From an uncultured Muribaculaceae bacterium (lineage in GTDB: Bacteria > Bacteroidota > Bacteroidia > Bacteroidales > Muribaculaceae), in contig CAJUAR010000003.1 in assembly GCA_910584495.1 (NCBI GenBank), positions 1 through 64,000 on the forward strand: 64,000 bases of DNA, read 5' to 3'. The notes under the pieces were generated by a model. That model was not told the DNA's origin. It worked only from the letters and a program-made list of their open reading frames with translations, and did not search any database. The translations under genes were made by a program, and so were the position numbers. How positions within the stretch are numbered: position 1 is the stretch's first letter; each line of letters starts with the position of its first letter. This document shows, in pieces, positions 1 to 7,761 of the stretch.

Positions 1-52
1 CGGGGCGCGCTCGGGACTTGCACCCGTTAGATTATGCCCATGTCGGGCGAAC
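1..52 (-). mobile_element. 5' end of a group II intron (IIC-like), truncated by window start
   Basis: Read on the minus strand from position 52, the sequence opens GTTCGCCCGACATGGG and continues with ATCTAACGGGTGCAAGTCCC. From memory this matches the conserved 5' start of bacterial IIC introns (GUGUGCCCGGCAUGGG, then GUCUAUAGGGUGAGAGUCCC in the Oceanobacillus intron). The two pairings of the first domain-I stems (GCCCG/GGGC and CGGG/CCCG) are kept. It starts 5 nt past the T-tract of a factor-independent terminator, which is the known insertion preference of class C introns. Only 52 nt are inside the window, so the ribozyme core and any reverse-transcriptase ORF lie to the left and cannot be seen. 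Confidence 0.7.
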
Positions 53-57
53 TACCG

Positions 58-91
58 AAAAAAACAACACTCAACGTCACGCTGAGTGTTG
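58..91 (-). terminator. Terminator of tRNA-Gly; target site of the intron
   Basis: The arms CAACACTCA (65-73) and TGAGTGTTG (83-91) pair perfectly around a 9-nt loop. On the minus strand the stem is followed by seven T (64-58). It terminates the tRNA-Gly transcript. The group II intron begins at 52, just after the T-tract and the five bases CGGTA. Confidence 0.85.
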
Positions 92-126
92 CCTTCGTTT
101 TGAAAAATAGTTCTTGCTTTCTTTTG

Positions 127-199
127 AGCGGTAAACGAGGCTCGAACTCGCGACCTGCGGCTTGGGAAGCCGCCGCTCTACCAACTGAGCTATTACCGC
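127..199 (-). tRNA. tRNA-Gly(CCC)
   Basis: The minus strand folds into a full cloverleaf. The acceptor stem is GCGGTAA/TTACCGC, the D-arm is GCTC AGTTGGTA GAGC, the anticodon arm is GCGGC TTCCCAA GCCGC with anticodon CCC, and the T-arm is GCGAG TTCGAGC CTCGT. The discriminator base is U. CCA is not encoded; the bases after the discriminator are CAAAA. It reads codon GGG. A terminator follows at 58-91. Confidence 0.95.
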
Positions 200-277
200 C
201 TGTTGTTGCTGCAAAATTACAACAAATTTCTTATACTGCAAAAAAATAAAACAAGGGGGCTCGCCTTTCCGCTTGCA

Positions 278-326
278 AAAAAACATCGGAATAAGCCGGG
301 GCGTTTGTCAGCCGGCCTGTTCCGAT
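278..326 (-). terminator. Terminator of the DUF3861 gene
   Basis: On the minus strand ATCGGAA...AGGCCGG pairs with CCGGCTTATTCCGAT, a long imperfect stem spanning 285-326. It is followed by G and a run of seven T. It lies 20 bases past the stop codon of the minus-strand gene at 347-655. Confidence 0.75.
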
Positions 327-346
327 TTTGGGAAGATGAGTTTTGG

Positions 347-655
347 TCAGTCTTTGTAATGTTCCTTCACAGCCTTCTTGAATTCTTCGAAGACAGGATA
401 GAAATCGGACAAAACGTCGTTTGCCCCGGCACATTTTTTGAGCACATGGTGCAGCAGACGAATACCAAGGACAAGTTCTTTGGCGTGTTTATCGGAAATG
501 TCGCCCTTTTCGGCAACTTTTTCGATCATAGCGGCCAAATCGTGATGTCCGCCGAAATTGAAGTTTGTCACTTCCTGAATTTTCCCGTCCACAACCTCGG
601 AAATGTTGAAATGGTAGGAACGTTTTTCTTTGTTGCAGTTGCAATTACAGTCCAT
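347..655 (-). CDS. DUF3861 family protein
   Basis: A small soluble protein of 102 aa with no signal peptide or membrane segment. The body (KRSYHFNISEV..., then GHHDLAAMIEKVAEKGD, then an acidic-basic helical end DFYPVFEEFKKAVKEHY) follows the pattern I associate with DUF3861, a family of about 90-100 aa with no assigned function. An extra cysteine-rich start (MDCNCNCNKEK) precedes it; alternating Cys at residues 3, 5 and 7 could bind a metal or be a quirk of this protein. The gene stands alone between the tRNA-Gly and the divergent flavoprotein gene. The family call rests on recalled sequence pattern only. Confidence 0.65.
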   Translation of the reverse strand: MDCNCNCNKEKRSYHFNISEVVDGKIQEVTNFNFGGHHDLAAMIEKVAEKGDISDKHAKELVLGIRLLHHVLKKCAGANDVLSDFYPVFEEFKKAVKEHYKD

Positions 656-764
656 AGTAGTTTTGATATTAATTTTTCACCAACCATAACAACATTCGCA
701 GCCCAAAGGTTTCGGCAAAATGATAAAAAACAACGTTGGCAATGGCAATGTCGTCGAGTTTTAT

Positions 765-772
765 TAATTTTG
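765..772 (+). promoter_or_regulatory. Possible -7 box (TAATTTTG) upstream of the flavoprotein gene
   Basis: TAATTTTG matches the Bacteroidetes -7 consensus TAnnTTTG. It sits 75 nt upstream of the ATG at 848. No -33 TTTG occurs at the usual 19-21 bp spacing, so the call is weak. Confidence 0.35.
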
Positions 773-847
773 CAAGCTCGTTGGCACGGTATTTTTAGCA
801 CCCTGTTCAACGCTTACCACACTTTATATCATTTCAATTGCGCAATC

Positions 848-2011
848 ATGCAAGCCGTAGTCCCAAGAGTGAAATTTATCGGAGTTGACGATGACAATCT
901 CCTCCTGTTTGAAGGACAGTACCCGCTGACCAAAGGAATATCGTATAACTCATATTTTATAGACGATGAACAGATTGCCATAGTCGATGCCGTCGACATC
1001 CGCCGTTGCGATGCATGGCTGGCCCGTCTGGCCGATGCACTGGACGGCAGAAAACCACACTACCTGATAGTGCAGCACATGGAGCCGGACCATTCGGGCA
1101 GCATACGCGCCATGCTCGAACGGTACCCCGACACGAAAGTTGTGGCCACATCGAAGGCCATGACCATGCTCGACAATTTTTTCGAGGGCCTCGTTGCAGC
1201 CGACCGCCATATGGTGGTTTCCGACGGCGATACACTTCAGCTCGGGAACACCATGTTGCGCTTCATCACCGCCCCCATGGTGCACTGGCCGGAAGTGATG
1301 GTGACGCTCGACGAGACCGACGGCGTACTTTTTTCGGCCGATGCCTTCGGGTCGTTTGCCATGTCGGAAGCTGCAGAGGCCTGGACCGACGAGGCTCGGC
1401 GCTACTACTGCAACATAGTGGGCAAATATGGCCCTAATGTGCAGTCGCTGTTCAAAAAGCTATGCGGGCAGTCTTTCGGCACCATAGCCCCGCTGCACGG
1501 ACCTGTGCTTGGCGGCGACATTACGCACTACTGCTCGCTCTATGACAAATGGAGCCGTTACGAGCCCGAATGTGAAGGAACGCTTGTGGCTTATGCATCG
1601 ATTTACGGCGGCACTGCCGAGGCCGCCGTCCGTCTGGCCATGGAGCTTGAAAAATGCAATTCCGGCGAAGTTGTGCTCATGGACCTCTGCCGCCACGATG
1701 TGTCGTATGCCGTTGCTGAGGCCTTCCGTCTTAGCCGTCTGGCACTGTGCTCGGTCACTTACGATGCTTCGATGTTCCCGGCCATGTACGAGTTCCTGCA
1801 CCATCTGGAAATGAAAAATTTCCGCAACCGTCCCTTCGGCATTATCGAGAACGGATCGTGGGCTCCTGTTGCCGGCAAACTGATGTGCGAGGCCCTTGGG
1901 CGAATGAGAGGCATGACGCAGGCTGGCCCTGTGGTGACTATCCGCAGCCGCATGCACCAGGCCGACCATGCCGGAATCACCGCACTTGCCTGTGCCCTCG
2001 CCTTACATTAA
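848..2011 (+). CDS. FprA-family A-type flavoprotein (diiron flavo-oxidoreductase)
   Basis: A 387-aa cytoplasmic protein. The first two thirds form a metallo-beta-lactamase fold with the diiron ligands HMEPDHSG at residues 77-84, a further His in MVHWPE near 143, Asp in FSADAFG near 161 and His in LHGPV near 220. From about residue 240 (LVAYASIYGGTAEAA) follows a flavodoxin domain that binds FMN. Proteins with this layout reduce O2 or NO to protect anaerobes. The frame is open upstream to 203, but the family N-terminus starts at MQAVVPRVKF, so the ATG at 848 was chosen. It appears to be transcribed alone; a hairpin at 2041-2060 follows. Confidence 0.88.
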   Translation: MQAVVPRVKFIGVDDDNLLLFEGQYPLTKGISYNSYFIDDEQIAIVDAVDIRRCDAWLARLADALDGRKPHYLIVQHMEPDHSGSIRAMLERYPDTKVVATSKAMTMLDNFFEGLVAADRHMVVSDGDTLQLGNTMLRFITAPMVHWPEVMVTLDETDGVLFSADAFGSFAMSEAAEAWTDEARRYYCNIVGKYGPNVQSLFKKLCGQSFGTIAPLHGPVLGGDITHYCSLYDKWSRYEPECEGTLVAYASIYGGTAEAAVRLAMELEKCNSGEVVLMDLCRHDVSYAVAEAFRLSRLALCSVTYDASMFPAMYEFLHHLEMKNFRNRPFGIIENGSWAPVAGKLMCEALGRMRGMTQAGPVVTIRSRMHQADHAGITALACALALH

Positions 2012-2040
2012 ATATGCGATATTTGCGAATGTGGGAGGAA

Positions 2041-2065
2041 ATCGCTAAATTTGTAGCGATTTTTG
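2041..2065 (+). terminator. Hairpin after the flavoprotein gene with an embedded -7 box
   Basis: ATCGCTA (2041-2047) and TAGCGAT (2054-2060) pair perfectly around AATTTG and are followed by TTTTTG, as in a short terminator. The same bases contain TAAATTTG (2046-2053), a match to the TAnnTTTG -7 box, 64 nt before the DUF4954 start. The site could end one transcript, start the next, or act as an operator over that promoter. Confidence 0.5.
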
Positions 2066-2117
2066 CACATAGTTGTGCCAAATTCAAGTTTCATTTGCCA
2101 ATAGTACAATCGTTATT

Positions 2118-4118
2118 ATGACTCATCGCAATCTTACCTCACAAGAAATCTCCATACTCCAAAACCGCGGCTGCACAGCCGACAACTGGGCAAATATTGA
2201 GGTTGCCCAAGATTTTGAAGCCTCAAGCTGCCGCAATGTCGCTTTTTCGGGGCCTGTCCGTCTTGGAAGTTATAATAAGACCATCACATTGCCCGGCGGA
2301 GTGAACGTGCAAGCCGGCCTCTACGACACGCGTCTGCACAACTGCACCGTTGGCGACAATGCATATATCTGCCGCATAGGCAATTACATTGCCAATTACG
2401 ATATAGCCGACGATGCCTACATCGAGAACTGTGCCCGCATCGTTGCCGAAGGATGCTCGACATTCGGCATCGGCACCGAGGTGTCGGTGCTCAACGAGAC
2501 CGGCGGCCGCGAAGTGCCCGTCTATGAGCGCATGTCGGCTCAGCTGGCCTATCTCACCGCAATGTACCGCCACAATCCACAGCTTATCAAAGCAATATCC
2601 AGCCTTGTGAAACATCATGCCCAGGCCACGGCTGCCGAACGAGGCTCAATAGGCCGCGGGGCAAAAGTGGTCAATGCCGGAACCATTACAAACGTTCGCA
2701 TCGGCGACCATGCTGTTGTCGACGGTGCTGCCCGCCTTGTCAACGGCACAATCGCCGGTTCGGCTGCCGACCCTGTCTATGTCGGTGCCAATGTCATGGC
2801 CGAAAACTTCATCATGGCTTCGGGAGCAAAGGTTGAAGATGCCGTGGTGCTTGTCAACACCTTCGTGGGACAGGCATGCCATCTGTCGCACCTCTTCTCG
2901 GCGCACGATTCTCTGTTCTTCGCCAACTGCGCATGCGAAAACGGCGAGGCCGCCGCCATCTTTGCCGGTCCCTACACCGTGACCATGCACAAATCGAGCT
3001 TGCTCATTGCCGGCATGTTCTCCTTCCTCAACGCCGGCTCGGGTTCCAACCAGAGCAACCACATGTACAAGCTCGGCCCCATCCACCAGGGCGTCGTGGA
3101 ACGAGGCTCCAAGACCACGAGCGACTCCTACATTCTATGGCCGGCGCGCATAGGGGCTTTCTCGCTTGTGATGGGCCGACACGTCAACCATCCCGACACC
3201 ACGTCGCTGCCATTCTCCTACCTCATAGAGAGCCACGGCAACAGCATGCTTGTACCCGGAGTAAACATCAAGAGCGTGGGCACAATCCGAGATGCCCTCA
3301 AATGGCCAAAACGCGACCGTCGTGCTGTCGGCGAAGAACACCTCGATGCCATCAACTTCAACCTGCTGAGCCCCTACACCATTTCGCGCATGCTCGAGGG
3401 CATAGAGCTGCTCAATGTGCTCGAAGAAACCATAGGCCGCACCGCCGAGCACTATTCCTACCACTCCATGACCATCGAGGCACGTGCCCTGCGCAAAGGC
3501 CGCGAGTACTACGGCATGGCAATAGACAAATTCTTCGGCAATTCGGTGATACACCGTCTCAAGGATACCGACCTCACCGACATGGAGGCCGTGGCACAGC
3601 GCCTCAAACCCACCCATGCCGACGGTGCCGGCGAGTGGACCGACATTGCCGGCATGATAGCCCCTACAAGCTGCATCGACAGCCTGTGTGCCGACATTGT
3701 GGACGGTTCCATAGACGAACTGGCCAAAATAGAGCAGCGAATCAAGTCAATAGCAGCCGAATATTACGACATGGAATGGACCTGGGTGGCCAATAACTTC
3801 AGCCGCTGGTATGGCAAGAATATCGACCAACTCACCGCCGCCGACTTCCCTGCTATCGCCGACCGCTGGCAGAGCAGCGTGGTGGCCCTCGACAAGATGC
3901 TCTACGACGATGCCCGCAAGGAATTTTCGCTCACCTCGCGCATCGGTTTCGGTGCCGACGGCAGCGACGAACTCCAGGCCGCCGACTTCGAACAAGTGCG
4001 CGGCGAGTTCGACAGCGACCCCTTTGTGCGCATGGTGGTGGAACACATCGAAAAGAAGAGCGCCTTAGCCGACGATTTCCGCCGCCGTCTTGGCTGCGAT
4101 GCCGCAAAAAAATCGTAA
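2118..4118 (+). CDS. DUF4954 family protein (left-handed beta-helix)
   Basis: A 666-aa protein without signal peptide. The opening MTHRNLTSQEISILQNRGCTA and the segments SGPVRLG, LPGGV, NYIANYDI and VLNETGGREVP match the Bacteroidetes family DUF4954 as I recall it. Short repeating hydrophobic turns (GDNAYICRIGNYI, GANVMAENFIMASGAKVEDAVVL) suggest hexapeptide-repeat beta-helix structure as in acyl- and nucleotidyltransferases. Its role is unknown. The next gene also encodes a beta-helix nucleotidyltransferase-like protein, which hints at a shared sugar or envelope process. The ATG at 2118 starts the conserved N-terminus; the open frame extends further upstream but without family similarity. 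Confidence 0.8.
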   Translation: MTHRNLTSQEISILQNRGCTADNWANIEVAQDFEASSCRNVAFSGPVRLGSYNKTITLPGGVNVQAGLYDTRLHNCTVGDNAYICRIGNYIANYDIADDAYIENCARIVAEGCSTFGIGTEVSVLNETGGREVPVYERMSAQLAYLTAMYRHNPQLIKAISSLVKHHAQATAAERGSIGRGAKVVNAGTITNVRIGDHAVVDGAARLVNGTIAGSAADPVYVGANVMAENFIMASGAKVEDAVVLVNTFVGQACHLSHLFSAHDSLFFANCACENGEAAAIFAGPYTVTMHKSSLLIAGMFSFLNAGSGSNQSNHMYKLGPIHQGVVERGSKTTSDSYILWPARIGAFSLVMGRHVNHPDTTSLPFSYLIESHGNSMLVPGVNIKSVGTIRDALKWPKRDRRAVGEEHLDAINFNLLSPYTISRMLEGIELLNVLEETIGRTAEHYSYHSMTIEARALRKGREYYGMAIDKFFGNSVIHRLKDTDLTDMEAVAQRLKPTHADGAGEWTDIAGMIAPTSCIDSLCADIVDGSIDELAKIEQRIKSIAAEYYDMEWTWVANNFSRWYGKNIDQLTAADFPAIADRWQSSVVALDKMLYDDARKEFSLTSRIGFGADGSDELQAADFEQVRGEFDSDPFVRMVVEHIEKKSALADDFRRRLGCDAAKKS

Positions 4119-4123
4119 CTTTG
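4116..4123 (+). promoter_or_regulatory. -7 box overlapping the DUF4954 stop codon
   Basis: TAACTTTG is a full match to the Bacteroidetes -7 consensus. Its first three bases are the TAA stop codon of DUF4954. The ATG of the next gene is at 4139, giving a leader of roughly 10 nt. A TTG at 4090-4092 is a loosely spaced -33 candidate. Confidence 0.55.
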
Positions 4124-4138
4124 CACAAAATAAATGCA

Positions 4139-5299
4139 ATGGAACTAAAACTCTACGACCGTCCCGACATTCGAGCCCAACTTCTTCCGCTCACCTACAC
4201 CCGACCGGTGTCGGCTCTGCGAGTGGGCATCGACACGCTCGCCCAGAAATGGCAGCGCTTTACCGGGGCGGCAATCACCTTCGAGACAGGCGTTGACTAT
4301 CTCGACGCAATATACGCCACCGCCGGTGACAATGACGACACCATCCGCGTGGTGTCGCACATCATCGCCGACAACGGCCTGGCACAGGCCGTGCTCGCCC
4401 TCAAACCCGGCGAACGCCTGCTGGACAAAAACGGCGAAGAAATTGCCCGTCGCGGCTCGCAACCCGCAAGTTGTGTGGCTTACGAAGGCGAATATAAAGC
4501 CCTTCACAACCTTTACGACATTTTTCTGCTCAACGGAGCGTGCATCGAGGACGATTTCGAGGCTTTGTGCAGCGGACGCCGAAGCGTGCCGGTGAGTGCG
4601 TCGAACACCATCATAGGCGATCCATCCAAGATTTTTATCGAAGAAGGAGCTGATGTCGAAGGTGCCTTTATCAACACCCGCGGCGGCGCGGTGTATATCG
4701 GTAGCGATGCCACAGTGATGGAGGGCTGCATGCTTCGCGGCCCGCTGGCTCTGTGCGAGCACTCGCAGGTGAACATGGGAGCAAAACTGTATGGCGACAC
4801 AACCATAGGCCCCCACTGCAAGGTAGGCGGCGAGCTCAACAACGTGGTGATGATTGGCTATTCCAACAAGGGCCACGACGGTTTCCTTGGCAATGCCGTA
4901 ATCGGCGAATGGTGCAATCTCGGAGCAGGATGCACGGCCTCAAATCTCAAAAACGACTATACTCCCATCAAGCTGTGGAACTATCCGGCAGCGCGTTTCC
5001 TCAAAACAGGGCTTCAGTTCTGCGGCCTGATCATGGGCGACCATTCAAAGGCCGGAATCAACACCATGTTCAATACGGCCACTGTTGTCGGCGTGGGTGT
5101 CAACATCCACGGCTCGGGCTTTCCACGCAACTTCGTGGCATCTTTCTCCGAAGGCTCCACGGCCGGATACACCGAGGTGTCAATGACCAAGTTCTTCGAA
5201 ATTGCCGAACGTATGATGGCACGTCGTGGCAAAGTGCTCACCGAGGCCGACAAACAGATGTTCTACGCCATACGCAATGCCGCCGAGGCTTTCAAATGA
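4139..5299 (+). CDS. Putative sugar nucleotidyltransferase (GlmU-like family)
   Basis: A 386-aa cytoplasmic protein. The N-terminal half begins MELKLYDRPDIRAQLLPLTYTRPVSALRVGI, the pattern of the Bacteroidetes GlmU-like nucleotidyltransferase family (NTP_transf_4), where the usual GlmU loop is altered. The second half is a hexapeptide-repeat beta-helix (VYIGSDATVMEGCMLRGPLALCEHSQVNMGA is typical in part). Likely reaction: nucleotidyl transfer to a sugar phosphate; the substrate cannot be read from the sequence. The ATG at 4139 is preferred over upstream in-frame TTG at 4121 because the family begins MELKLYD and a -7 box lies at 4116-4123. Confidence 0.75.
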   Translation: MELKLYDRPDIRAQLLPLTYTRPVSALRVGIDTLAQKWQRFTGAAITFETGVDYLDAIYATAGDNDDTIRVVSHIIADNGLAQAVLALKPGERLLDKNGEEIARRGSQPASCVAYEGEYKALHNLYDIFLLNGACIEDDFEALCSGRRSVPVSASNTIIGDPSKIFIEEGADVEGAFINTRGGAVYIGSDATVMEGCMLRGPLALCEHSQVNMGAKLYGDTTIGPHCKVGGELNNVVMIGYSNKGHDGFLGNAVIGEWCNLGAGCTASNLKNDYTPIKLWNYPAARFLKTGLQFCGLIMGDHSKAGINTMFNTATVVGVGVNIHGSGFPRNFVASFSEGSTAGYTEVSMTKFFEIAERMMARRGKVLTEADKQMFYAIRNAAEAFK

Positions 5300-5375
5300 T
5301 GCCTGACAACCAAAATGGCCGGCAAGTGTTAATAATAGCGTAGAAACATCAACTAACACACAAACAAATAATAAA

Positions 5376-5717
5376 ATGGAAAGTACACGACAAGCCAAAA
5401 TATCGCGCCTCCTGCAGAAGGAACTTAGCGAAACATTCCGCCGGCAAACAGCAAAAACACATGGAGTTATTGTTTCGGTGAGCACGGTGCGCACCTCGCC
5501 CGACCTCTCGGTGTGCAAAGCCTACCTCTCGATTTTCCCTTCGGACAAAGCCGCTGAAATGCTCGAAAGCATCAAGGCCTCGGCAAAAACAATACGCTAT
5601 GAAGTTGCACAGAAAGTGCGCTTCCAGCTGCGAAAAGTGCCCGAATTCCAATTCTATCTCGACGACAGTATCGACTACCTGGAGAACATCGACCGTCTTC
5701 TCCAGCCCGGCGAATAA
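5376..5717 (+). CDS. rbfA: 30S ribosome-binding factor A
   Basis: A 113-aa protein. MESTRQAKISRLLQKELSETF followed by VSVSTVRTSPDLSVCKAYLSIFP and the end VPEFQFYLDDSIDYLENIDRLL is the characteristic RbfA KH-fold: the helix that starts the protein, the strand T-R-x-S-P-D-L, and the C-terminal helix with F-x-x-D-x-S. RbfA binds helix 1 of 16S rRNA during late 30S assembly and at low temperature. It lies 76 nt after the nucleotidyltransferase and 24 nt before the FtsX-type permease; the same order is familiar in Bacteroidetes. Confidence 0.93.
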   Translation: MESTRQAKISRLLQKELSETFRRQTAKTHGVIVSVSTVRTSPDLSVCKAYLSIFPSDKAAEMLESIKASAKTIRYEVAQKVRFQLRKVPEFQFYLDDSIDYLENIDRLLQPGE

Positions 5718-5741
5718 CGGTCGATTTCTTGCTGTGGTCGA

Positions 5742-6971
5742 ATGTTTGCGTTGAAATTTGCTTTGCGCTACCTGGTGGCGCCCAAGTCGCACCGTGTGGT
5801 CAACATAATTTCGTTGATTTCTATGGCCGGTGTGGCTGTGGCCACGATGGCAATAGTGGTGGTGCTGTCGGTTTTCAACGGATTCAGCGACCTCGCGGCC
5901 TCGCATCTGGCTCTGTGCGACCCCGACATCAAGATTGTGGCACGTCTGGGCAAAACGTTCAGCGGCTCCGACAGCCTTGTCAATGCCCTGCAAGCCATGC
6001 CTCAGGTGCATGCCGCCTCGGCAGTGCTCGAGGAACGAGGCTTGCTCTCCACGCCTAACACCCAGCTGCCTGTGCGTTTCAAAGGTGTCGACCCCGACAG
6101 AGCTACTGCTGTTACCGACATCGATGCCATGCTTGTGGATGGTGTCTACAGCCCCGTCAACGGCCTGCCCGACAGCGTGGCAGGCTCACAGATGGCTGTG
6201 GGCATTGCCATGTCAACGGGATTGCGCCCCTCGCCGCAGGCTGCAGCCGAACTTATTGTGCCGCGCCGCCGCGGACGCATTAACCCGGCCAACCCGGCAG
6301 CGGCATATAAAATATTACCCCTTGCCATGACGGGGGTCATTCAGGTTGACCAACCCGAATACGACACCGATTTCATGCTCATCCCACTTGCCGAAGCGCG
6401 CCGTTTGCTCGACTACGACAGCAACACCGCCGGCGCTATCGAGCTGAAAGTCAAACAAGGTGTCGATGTCAACGATTTCGCCGCCAGGCTCAACAAGATG
6501 CTTCCGCCGGGTATGCAGGCCCTGGGACGCATGGAGCAGCAGGCCGAAACGTTCAAGATGATTTCCATCGAAAAATGGGTCACCTTCATCATGCTTGTGT
6601 TCATCCTTCTCATAGCATCGTTCAACATTGTGTCCACCCTCAGCCTGATGGTCATCGAAAAACGCAACGACATGCACACCCTTCGTGCCTTAGGAAGCTC
6701 CAAACCAATGATAGCCAATGTGTTCGTCTCTCTGGGATGGCTCATAACCGCCCTTGGTGGCTGTGCCGGCACTTTATTAGGCTTAGTACTTTCGCTGCTG
6801 CAGCAGCATCTGGGCCTGATCAAACTCGGCGGCGACCCTTCGGGATTGGCAATCGATGTCTACCCCGTGCGCCTCGAATGGGGCGATGTGGCAATGGTGC
6901 TCGCTGCAGTGCTCCTCACCGGGCTGCTCGTTGCACAAATTTCGCGAATCTTCACTCGTAAAATAGAATAG
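5742..6971 (+). CDS. ABC transporter permease, LolC/E-FtsX type
   Basis: A 409-aa inner-membrane protein. There is one N-terminal transmembrane segment (VVNIISLISMAGVAVATMAI), a large periplasmic MacB-like domain (about 45-270), then an FtsX domain with three helices (VTFIMLVFILLIASFNIV, the stretch around LGWLITALGGCAGTLLGLV, and a last one near VAMVLAAVLLTGLLVAQI). This layout fits lipoprotein-releasing permeases (LolC/LolE). The ATPase partner is not adjacent. It follows rbfA by 24 nt and precedes the radical SAM gene by 8 nt, so it is probably in the same transcript. Confidence 0.85.
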   Translation: MFALKFALRYLVAPKSHRVVNIISLISMAGVAVATMAIVVVLSVFNGFSDLAASHLALCDPDIKIVARLGKTFSGSDSLVNALQAMPQVHAASAVLEERGLLSTPNTQLPVRFKGVDPDRATAVTDIDAMLVDGVYSPVNGLPDSVAGSQMAVGIAMSTGLRPSPQAAAELIVPRRRGRINPANPAAAYKILPLAMTGVIQVDQPEYDTDFMLIPLAEARRLLDYDSNTAGAIELKVKQGVDVNDFAARLNKMLPPGMQALGRMEQQAETFKMISIEKWVTFIMLVFILLIASFNIVSTLSLMVIEKRNDMHTLRALGSSKPMIANVFVSLGWLITALGGCAGTLLGLVLSLLQQHLGLIKLGGDPSGLAIDVYPVRLEWGDVAMVLAAVLLTGLLVAQISRIFTRKIE

Positions 6972-6979
6972 ACAAGGAA

Positions 6980-7759
6980 ATGCAAACCGTTCTTTTCCAT
7001 AACACTATATTCGGCCCAATCCATTCGCGGAGACTGGGCACCTCGTTAGGTATCAACCTCATGCCCAACGATGGCAAGATTTGCTCCTTCGACTGCCTCT
7101 ACTGCGAGGCAGGATATAACGCCCAAGGGCCCGGCACGAGCGGTCTGCCCTCGCGGCAGCTGGTGGCAGAGCAACTCGAAACCAAGCTCGCCGCCATGAA
7201 AGAGGCCGGCCAGCAGCTCGATGTAATCACATTCTCGGGCAACGGCGAACCAACGCTCCACCCCGACTTCGACGATATTATCGACGATACCATCGCCTTG
7301 CGCAATAAATACTTCCCGGCAGTGAAAATCAGCGTGCTCAGCAATGCAACGCGCATTGGCAAAGAATCGGTGGCTCAAGCCCTGCGGAAGGTGGACAACA
7401 ACATTCTGAAACTCGACAGTGCCGTGGCCTCTACGGTGGAATTGCTCGACCGCCCGACCGGCCCATACAATGTCGACAAAACAATAGAACAAATCGCTTC
7501 GTTCGACGGCCAGGCCATTGTACAGACCATGCTCACCCGCGGCGAGCACGATGGCAAGGCAGTGGACAACACTACCGAAGCCGAAGTCGACGCTCTCATC
7601 GAGGCTTATAAGCGCATACGACCGCGAGAGGTGATGATCTACACCATCGACCGACGCACCCCCGAACAGTCGCTCCAACACATATCGCGTACCGAACTCG
7701 ATGCCATAGCCGAACGTATCCGCAAGGCCGTGGGTGTCGAAGTGCAAGTTTCAGGCTGA
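6980..7759 (+). CDS. Radical SAM protein, wyosine-synthase-like family
   Basis: A 259-aa soluble enzyme. The 4Fe-4S triad CSFDCLYC is at C35, C39 and C42 (C-x3-C-x2-C), followed by the SAM-binding region TFSGNGEPTLHPDF (GNGEPT). The N-terminal FGPIHSRRLGTSLGINLMP is typical of the COG0731 group, annotated as TYW1-related Fe-S oxidoreductases in bacteria with unknown substrate. The C-terminal part (RPREVMIYTIDRRTPEQSL) also fits. It sits 8 nt after the permease and 2 nt before the helicase start, so it is co-transcribed. Confidence 0.87.
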   Translation: MQTVLFHNTIFGPIHSRRLGTSLGINLMPNDGKICSFDCLYCEAGYNAQGPGTSGLPSRQLVAEQLETKLAAMKEAGQQLDVITFSGNGEPTLHPDFDDIIDDTIALRNKYFPAVKISVLSNATRIGKESVAQALRKVDNNILKLDSAVASTVELLDRPTGPYNVDKTIEQIASFDGQAIVQTMLTRGEHDGKAVDNTTEAEVDALIEAYKRIRPREVMIYTIDRRTPEQSLQHISRTELDAIAERIRKAVGVEVQVSG

Positions 7760-7761
7760 CT

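Noticed and set aside
1..52. Partial second tRNA
   Set aside because: The stretch has a T-loop-like GGGTGCAAGTCCC, but no anticodon arm with U33 or acceptor pairing can be formed; the intron 5' end explains it better.
203..847. N-terminal extension of the flavoprotein frame
   Set aside because: This in-frame stretch runs across the DUF3861 gene on the other strand and has no similarity to the flavoprotein family.
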